DNA from: an uncultured Bacteroidales bacterium
GTDB lineage: Bacteria > Bacteroidota > Bacteroidia > Bacteroidales > WCHB1-69
Direction of reading: 5' to 3'
NCBI GenBank assembly: GCA_937901455.1
Contig: CALDIA010000172.1
Coordinates: 1-5,671, forward strand
DNA length: 5,671 bases
The position numbers and the translations under genes were made by a program. The notes beneath the pieces were generated by a model. That model saw nothing but the letters and a program-made list of their open reading frames with translations, did not search any database and was not told the DNA's origin. This document shows, in pieces, positions 3,401-5,671 of the stretch; positions within the stretch are counted from its first letter, which is position 1; every line of letters begins with the position of its first letter.

Positions 3401-5671
3401 AGACCGAGATGATGTCATGTCCGGCCCCGAATGTGATGGTGACGGATGCTGACAGCGCAAGCATTACCATTGCATGGGCTGCCGGTGGAGAAGAGACTGA
3501 GTGGGCGATTGAGTATAAACTCGCCAGTGCCACCGATTGGACCTCCGCAGGCATCGTCTCCAATACCAATACCTATGTCATTGACAACTTGGATGCCAAT
3601 ACGGCCTACCAGATTCGCGTGAGCGGCCTTTGTTCCGCTACCGATAGCAGTGAATGGGTCGTTCTGAATGCCTCCACAATCTGTAGCTATCTGACTATTC
3701 CTTTCATGGAAGATTTTGAGAGCGCAACCTCCACCGGTGCCGGGCAAATGATTCCTTGCTGGACCAGAGGAACCAATTATAGTACCCAATACCCCTATAT
3801 CAGTTCCACACAGGCCAGCTCAGGCACCAAGTCAATCTATTTCTATGCCTCCACTGCCTATTATTCCTATGTAGCCCTGCCAGTGTTTGACCCCGAAATC
3901 GTTATTGATAGCCTCTATGTGACTTTCGATGCTTTCTCCACCTCTTCAGGTTATTATATTGAGGTGGGTATGATGACGGATCCAACAGACTACAGTACTT
4001 TCCAATACCTTGCCAGCTTTACGCCTTCAAGCCCCAGTGTCTGGACCTCCTATGAGTTTAATACAAGAAACTTTACAGGAAATGCCAAATCCTTGGCATT
4101 CAGAATTCCAGCGTGGGGAACCTCCTATATGTATATTGATAATGTGTCTGTAGATTACATATTGCCTTGTGAACACCCGTCTGATATTGTTGTCAATACG
4201 TTCGGCAGCGACAATGCGACGATTACATGGACGGCTGGCGGTGATGAAACGGAATGGGAATATGCCTATGGACTGATGGATTCCGTTGACTTAGGGACAG
4301 CTGTCATCTATTCGGCCACAACAGCGGAGGCTATGCTCACGGGCCTGACACCCAATACCACTTACGATTTCTATGTGCGCTCTGTTTGTTCCGCATCAGA
4401 AATGAGTATCTGGTCCAAGCTGACCTTCGCTACGGAGTGTGTGTCTCTGACGACACTGCCCTATAGCCAGAACTTTGACACCGTTTATACCCATACCTCC
4501 AACTACACTTCGGGCCCCAACAACTTGAAAGAGTGCTGGCATGGATTTAGCAATGGACAATCCTATACTTCCTATCCTTTTGTCTATTATTCTTCCACGA
4601 ATGCCCAGTCTGGCAGCTATAGTTTGGCATTCTACGCCTACACATCCTCCTCATATAGCGACCAGTATGCTCTTTTGCCCATTATTGATACGGATGTGCT
4701 GGATATCAGTTCCATGCAGATGACCTTTGGTATGAAGAGATACAGCACTTCCTATCCATTTATTCTGCAAGTTGGCGTAGTGGAGGATTATGATTTATCC
4801 ACCTTTACGATAGTGGATACGTTAAGCCTTTGGGATGAGACCACCTATACTGACCAGATAGTATATTTCAACCAGTACACGGGCAATGGCAACCATATAG
4901 CCTTTAGAATGCCCCATGTGTATCCTGGTGTAACTTCTTATAACGCAGGATTTATTGACAATGTGGTGCTCTCTTTGGCTCCTACCTGCCTGCAACCTAC
5001 GCATTTGGTTGTCAATGATGTTACCGAGTCTTCCGTGACATTGGAATGGACGGAAAATGGATCCGCAACCGAATGGGTGATTGAATATGGTCCACAGGGC
5101 TTTACACCTGGCAGCGGCACCGAAGTACAAGCCACCAGCAACCCGTTCACAATTAATAACCTGACCGCTGCAGTTGCTTACCAGTTCTATGTGAAAGCAG
5201 ATTGTGGCGGTGGCGAAGTAAGCTCGTTGTTGGGCCCTGTCGCAGCCACCCCTGGTTCCTACAACATGTCTGTTACTGGTAATGCCACCATCACCACCTG
5301 CTCGATGGTCATCTATGACGATGGCGGTCCTACAGGTAATTACAGCAATAGCTGCGATTCTTACCTCACCATCCAACCTGGAGTCACTGGTAATCTCATC
5401 TCTATTCAAGGTACCTACTCCATTGAAAACAGCTGGGACAATCTTTACATTTATGATGGCGTAGGAACTGGAGGTACTTTGCTGGGCACCTTCACCGGAA
5501 GCAATCAAACAGTTCCTATGCTGACATCCTCAACGGGTCCGCTAACTATCTACTTCCACTCTGACGGTAGCGTGCAATACCCTGGATTCGAACTGGTTGT
5601 GTCCTGTATTTCCAACACCTGTCCAGCTCCAACGGACTTGATAGTCAGCAATGTGGGTAACACTTCTGCTA
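376..5671 (+). CDS. Giant secreted multidomain FN3/jelly-roll/CUB surface protein (3' partial)
   Basis: One uninterrupted frame encodes at least 1,765 residues and runs off the window, so the protein is C-terminally incomplete here. ATG 376 is chosen because it starts a good signal peptide and the frame is closed by TAA at 337. After the signal peptide come seven FN3 modules (the first split, the last cut by the window edge). Between them lie three beta-sandwiches of one class (A, B1, B2), three MAM/cleaved-adhesin-like jelly rolls (M1-M3) and a CUB domain. It is rich in Ser, Thr, Tyr and Asn and poor in Lys and Arg, as is usual for secreted beta proteins. No catalytic motif, transmembrane segment after the signal peptide, or lipobox is visible. 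In the Bacteroidales this architecture belongs to large adhesins and binding scaffolds, often exported by the type IX system. The sorting domain that would prove this is not in view. Its ligand is unknown. Confidence is high for a real gene and secretion, moderate for adhesin, low for anything more specific. Confidence 0.95.
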   Translation, partial: MKKICFLMFSFMMLFSLSLRAQNACPAPSNFAATVHIPEWNNVTLNWDPIQDTTAQEITWGTSYYTRIGTNSAADFIGAVRFAPTDLAQFAGMKLTAVSFVPGEAQSVCTYYVMVWQGGSQIDDTTFVPGTLIANKLVTQSLVTSTLNKVLLDTTLFLDPTQELWVGIRCNTTAGYPLGASNNGAVFNYGDLINFNGWETLTGGDSTSSLAAYNWWIVATMQEPGNIVENYNIYRDGSVVYTSIIDAQFVDSLAIGTYTYTLEASYESGCTSDPLSLSVTMTENPCTTCLDSVGIATGTSTTYQLPVNGFYNYSYVQQIYTAGELDTITGAIQCIAFQYISPTPQTKNLVIYMGNTSKSNFNGSTDWIPISEMYEVFNGAVNFTNAGPDNWLKIPLETPFEYQEGSNIVVAVLNNTGSYLNSDPIFNVHSASSKTLLVYNDGSPYMPSSSNPLGTVVSDRNNIRFYVGAPITCPIISSYEVTDLQAEEVSVSWSSTDLYAGYEVVMVPQGSSAGDGVPVMVSDTFYTFSNLTANTAYTIYLRANCSGDNSNWRSIHVKTLCLPTATIPYIANFDNIGVGASVMPDCWERGLGETVNDYPYVSSSYHHSGNASLYFYSYTGIPSMACGQALDLTNNTQGLTMSAWLYKTSSYYGGMNFGYLTDPYDLSTFVVVKTVHPEDLSLATWTEVKFPLPESVNGQVIYPAIYCLETSGSYSNYVYMDDLSIYYGEAECLAPQQFTVSNVSYTSAYFSWIANDASVNMNIEYTNQNTGVSNTVLVTGQADYFLTGLDTNTQYSVKLYPECNDIADTLYKVFTTGTYMMTYCLSSDTTQEITSTNTNTNYYVPVNNFYRYTYSQQIFTPSDLGATGTITGISFQYDYSTASSVKNNGTIFLAHRSDSTFASATDWTPISSAVEVYHGPLNCHNGWNDFEFTNYFSYNGVDNLVLIVLDSSNAYNGSAYKFNAHAKNGQYVTLHRYNDSSPYDPTNPGSGTQYNYRNDVKFIVCSQVQTEMMSCPAPNVMVTDADSASITIAWAAGGEETEWAIEYKLASATDWTSAGIVSNTNTYVIDNLDANTAYQIRVSGLCSATDSSEWVVLNASTICSYLTIPFMEDFESATSTGAGQMIPCWTRGTNYSTQYPYISSTQASSGTKSIYFYASTAYYSYVALPVFDPEIVIDSLYVTFDAFSTSSGYYIEVGMMTDPTDYSTFQYLASFTPSSPSVWTSYEFNTRNFTGNAKSLAFRIPAWGTSYMYIDNVSVDYILPCEHPSDIVVNTFGSDNATITWTAGGDETEWEYAYGLMDSVDLGTAVIYSATTAEAMLTGLTPNTTYDFYVRSVCSASEMSIWSKLTFATECVSLTTLPYSQNFDTVYTHTSNYTSGPNNLKECWHGFSNGQSYTSYPFVYYSSTNAQSGSYSLAFYAYTSSSYSDQYALLPIIDTDVLDISSMQMTFGMKRYSTSYPFILQVGVVEDYDLSTFTIVDTLSLWDETTYTDQIVYFNQYTGNGNHIAFRMPHVYPGVTSYNAGFIDNVVLSLAPTCLQPTHLVVNDVTESSVTLEWTENGSATEWVIEYGPQGFTPGSGTEVQATSNPFTINNLTAAVAYQFYVKADCGGGEVSSLLGPVAATPGSYNMSVTGNATITTCSMVIYDDGGPTGNYSNSCDSYLTIQPGVTGNLISIQGTYSIENSWDNLYIYDGVGTGGTLLGTFTGSNQTVPMLTSSTGPLTIYFHSDGSVQYPGFELVVSCISNTCPAPTDLIVSNVGNTSA
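448..1227 (+). other. FN3-1, split by an inserted beta-sandwich (residues 25-284)
   Basis: Residues 25-50 open as an FN3 module of the kind used later in the protein: CPAP, a short strand, then VTLNWDP. The expected continuation, NYNIYRDG, appears only at 230-237 and is followed by TYTYTLEASYESGC (257-270). That motif closely resembles the YRDG strand of gingipain and hemagglutinin FN3-like modules. Cysteine spacing supports the split. Later modules have 71-73 residues between their first and second Cys, but here C25 to C270 is 245, about 173 extra. C270 to C286 is 16, as in C545 to C561. The inserted piece is annotated separately. The boundaries are approximate. Confidence 0.6.
559..1041 (+). 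other. Inserted beta-sandwich A (residues 62-222)
   Basis: This segment sits inside FN3-1. It looks like a divergent member of the same class as B1 and B2 further along. Residues 80-103 (VRFAPTDLAQFAGMKLTAVSF and following) align by eye with the core of B1 and B2: a strand ending in F/I, then T-x-x-[DE]-L, then an alternating strand ending in [AS]F. An exposed strand follows (YYVMVWQGG, 111-119), and then a late strand pair (VLLDTTLFLD, then ELWVGIRCN) that matches the late strands of B1 and B2. No active-site signature is seen. It is probably a structural or ligand-binding jelly roll. Function is unknown. Confidence 0.5.
1261..1782 (+). repeat. Beta-sandwich B1, first copy of a protein-level repeat (residues 296-469)
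   Basis: This module pairs with B2 at residues 836-1005. Residues 306-321 (PVNGFYNYSYVQQIYT) match B2 residues 845-860 (PVNNFYRYTYSQQIFT) at 11 of 16 positions. The DW(I/T)PIS motif follows at the same distance in both (366-371 and 906-911). Later shared blocks are an N-rich strand before the hydrophobic VVAVL/LVLIVLDS strand, a YNDGSP or YNDSSP turn, and a terminal RNxIRF/RNDVKF strand. Similar beta-sandwiches are familiar in Bacteroidales surface proteins, usually without known function. The repeat shows in protein but not as DNA identity, so the duplication is old. Confidence 0.7.
1792..2058 (+). other. FN3-2 domain (residues 473-561)
   Basis: The module begins with CP (C473) and has the buried-Trp B strand VSVSWSS. 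The typical FN3 E-F turn L-x-x-N-T-x-Y (LTANTAYTIYLRA) comes next, then C545 and a final strand ending KTLC (C561). Length (about 89 residues) is normal for FN3. It links B1 to jelly roll M1. Its linker cysteine C561 lies 25 residues before the CW cysteine of M1 (C586), the same spacing as between C1103 and C1128 further on. Confidence 0.85.
2071..2559 (+). other. MAM/cleaved-adhesin-like jelly roll M1 (residues 566-728)
   Basis: It opens with IPYIANFD and the CWERG turn (C586-G590). A YPYVSS strand and a SG-x-x-SLYFY strand follow. Next come a central GYLTDPYDLSTF segment and a W-x-E-V-K-F strand, and it closes with YVYMDDLSIYY (D721, D722). This order of blocks is that of the MAM-like jelly rolls of gingipain and hemagglutinin 'cleaved adhesin' domains and of choice-of-anchor J modules. 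The closing Asp is generally part of the calcium site in that family. M2 and M3 have the same plan. The likely role is binding to host or polymer surfaces; the ligand is unknown. Confidence 0.75.
2569..2826 (+). other. FN3-3 domain (residues 732-817)
   Basis: It starts at C732 (CLAP) and contains the SAYFSWIA B strand, a NIEY C strand, the LDTNTQYSVKLYPEC turn and strand (C803), and a KVFTTG end. It lacks the terminal cysteine seen in modules that precede an M jelly roll. The next Cys, C824, already belongs to the lead-in of B2. It joins M1 to B2. Confidence 0.8.
2881..3390 (+). repeat. Beta-sandwich B2, second copy of a protein-level repeat (residues 836-1005)
   Basis: This is the second copy of the module at residues 296-469, with the same order and spacing of landmark motifs: PVNNFYRYTYSQQIFT (845-860), TDWTPIS (905-911), an LVLIVLDS strand, a YNDSSP turn and a closing YRNDVKFIVC (996-1005). 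It sits between FN3-3 and FN3-4 instead of next to FN3-1, so the two copies are separated by a FN3-M1-FN3 block. A run of TN dipeptides (836-841) leads into it and looks like a flexible linker. No catalytic residues are recognisable. Confidence 0.7.
3418..3684 (+). other. FN3-4 domain (residues 1015-1103)
   Basis: It runs from CPAP (C1015) through the SITIAWAAGGEETEWAIEY B and C strands and the LDANTAYQIRVSGLC turn and strand (C1086) to STIC (C1103). The GGEETEW loop before the C strand recurs in FN3-5 as GGDETEW and in FN3-6 as NGSATEW. Modules 4, 5 and 6 therefore form a closer subgroup than modules 1-3, probably from later duplication within the gene. It is a spacer between B2 and M2. Confidence 0.85.
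3694..4161 (+). other. MAM/cleaved-adhesin-like jelly roll M2 (residues 1107-1262)
   Basis: It has the same plan as M1: IPFMEDFE, then IPCWTRG (C1128), YPYISS, SSGTKSIYFY, a GYYIEVGMMTDPTDYSTF block, SVWTSYEF and the closing strand YMYIDNVSVDY (D1255, N1256). Its length of about 155 residues is close to M1. The strongly conserved TDP-x-D-x-S-T-F block next to the EVG/NFG strand is shared with M1, and in part with M3. It lies between FN3-4 and FN3-5. Confidence 0.8.
4168..4440 (+). other. FN3-5 domain (residues 1265-1355)
   Basis: It begins with CEHP (C1265) and includes NATITWTAGGDETEWEYAY and LTPNTTYDFYVRSVC (C1338), ending at ATEC (C1355). Length and cysteine positions match FN3-4 (73 and 17 residues between successive Cys here, 71 and 17 there). 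It connects M2 to M3. Confidence 0.85.
4453..4974 (+). other. MAM/cleaved-adhesin-like jelly roll M3 (residues 1360-1533)
   Basis: This is the third jelly roll of the M type. It opens with LPYSQNFD and reaches the CW turn later than M1 and M2 (KECWHG, C1387), because a Ser/Thr/Asn-rich loop of about seven extra residues is present. YPFVYYSS, SGSYSLAFYAY, an LQVGVVEDYDLSTF block and a closing AGFIDNVVLS strand (D1528, N1529) follow. It is the longest of the three. Its core matches the other two by order of motifs, but loops differ, which fits ligand-contact loops diverging on a common scaffold. Confidence 0.75.
4987..5250 (+). other. FN3-6 domain (residues 1538-1625)
   Basis: It starts at C1538 (CLQP) and contains SSVTLEWTENGSATEWVIEYG, an extra GFTPGSGTE loop, and LTAAVAYQFYVKADC (C1610). 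It ends in VAATPG without a terminal cysteine. The missing cysteine coincides with the following domain being a CUB and not an M jelly roll. The ATEWVIEYG-x-x-GF-x-PG-x-GT motif is common in FN3 modules of Bacteroidales and Flavobacteria secreted proteins. Confidence 0.85.
5260..5607 (+). other. CUB domain with possible calcium site (residues 1629-1744)
   Basis: The segment has the CUB hallmarks in order. These are C1642 followed by the YDDGGPTGNYSNSC loop (C1660), an SYLTIQP strand, SIENSWDNLYIYDG (E1684, D1688, D1694), a LLGTFTG strand, LTIYFHSDGSVQYPGFELVVSC (D1730, C1744). In calcium-binding CUB domains such as those of C1s, one Glu and two Asp bind the ion. E1684, D1688 and D1730 in the FHSD-x-S motif are plausible equivalents, though the gap between the first two is shorter than in animal proteins. 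C1642 and C1660 fit the usual first CUB disulfide. CUB domains bind proteins or sugars, so this is probably an adhesive module. Confidence 0.8.
5620..5671 (+). other. Start of FN3-7, cut by the window end (residues 1749 onward)
   Basis: The last residues read CPAPTDLIVSNVGNTSA, which is the entry strand of the same FN3 type as FN3-4 (CPAP-x-V-x-V-x-D). It shows that the gene continues past the window with at least one more FN3 module. The reading frame stays open and the final base is the first of an incomplete codon. Confidence 0.65.

Noticed and set aside
3360..3789. Two overlapping - strand frames (3360-3569 and 3415-3789)
   Set aside because: Both are antisense to FN3-4 and the start of M2, and they overlap each other in different frames. 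Neither looks like a protein.
4541..4723. Short + strand frames in another phase (4541-4723 and 5282-5464)
   Set aside because: They lie inside M3 and the CUB region in the wrong frame, have no initiation context and no domain, and the in-frame protein across them is clearly real.
4822..5508. Long open frame of 228 codons on the - strand
   Set aside because: It lies wholly antisense to clear FN3, M3 and CUB coding sequence. Its translation has no recognisable domain, and it has no upstream signals. It is a by-product of codon choice in the real gene.
376..5671. Possible frameshift or pseudogene
   Set aside because: I followed the frame codon by codon from 376 to the end. There is no internal stop, and domain motifs stay in one frame throughout, so nothing suggests decay.
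1..5671. CRISPR array, insertion sequence, tRNA or tandem DNA repeat
   Set aside because: No regularly spaced direct repeats, terminal inverted repeats with a transposase, or cloverleaf-like sequence was seen. The repeats in this gene are at protein level and have no long identical DNA stretches.
376..5671. Protease or glycoside hydrolase fused to the adhesive modules, as in gingipains
   Set aside because: No Cys-His protease motif, serine protease motif or glycosidase domain is seen in the visible 1,765 residues. An enzymatic domain could still lie downstream, but none is supported here.

Overview
The window holds one very large, incomplete gene on the + strand and about 375 bases of AT-rich upstream DNA. 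The reading frame opens at ATG 376 and stays open to the last base (5671). At least 1,765 codons are visible and no stop codon is reached, so the C-terminus lies outside the window.

The organism is most likely a member of the Bacteroidota, probably Bacteroidales. Three things point there: a signal peptide cut before Gln, no Shine-Dalgarno sequence ahead of the start codon with -33/-7-like promoter motifs upstream, and a secreted protein built from cysteine-bearing FN3 modules alternating with gingipain/hemagglutinin-like beta-sandwiches. This is an inference from style; no genus can be named.

Layout: bases 1-76 carry a GC-rich hairpin and then a textbook rho-independent terminator (stem 40-52/60-72 plus a T-run), which should end transcription of an unseen gene to the left. 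Bases 77-375 are AT-rich intergenic DNA with a T9-G7 homopolymer junction at 121-136, candidate promoters at 243-273 and 316-345, and a six-codon mini-ORF (359-379) whose TGA overlaps the start codon of the large gene.

The large protein reads, in order: signal peptide (residues 1-21); an FN3 domain split by an inserted beta-sandwich A (25-284); beta-sandwich B1 (296-469); FN3-2 (473-561); MAM/cleaved-adhesin-like jelly roll M1 (566-728); FN3-3 (732-817); beta-sandwich B2 (836-1005); FN3-4 (1015-1103); M2 (1107-1262); FN3-5 (1265-1355); M3 (1360-1533); FN3-6 (1538-1625); a CUB domain with a possible calcium site (1629-1744); and the start of FN3-7 (1749 onward). No catalytic domain is visible. 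The best reading is a surface or secreted adhesin or carbohydrate/protein-binding scaffold, probably exported by Sec and then the type IX secretion system. The diagnostic T9SS C-terminal sorting domain would lie beyond the window and cannot be confirmed. No RNA gene, CRISPR array, insertion sequence or second protein gene was found.
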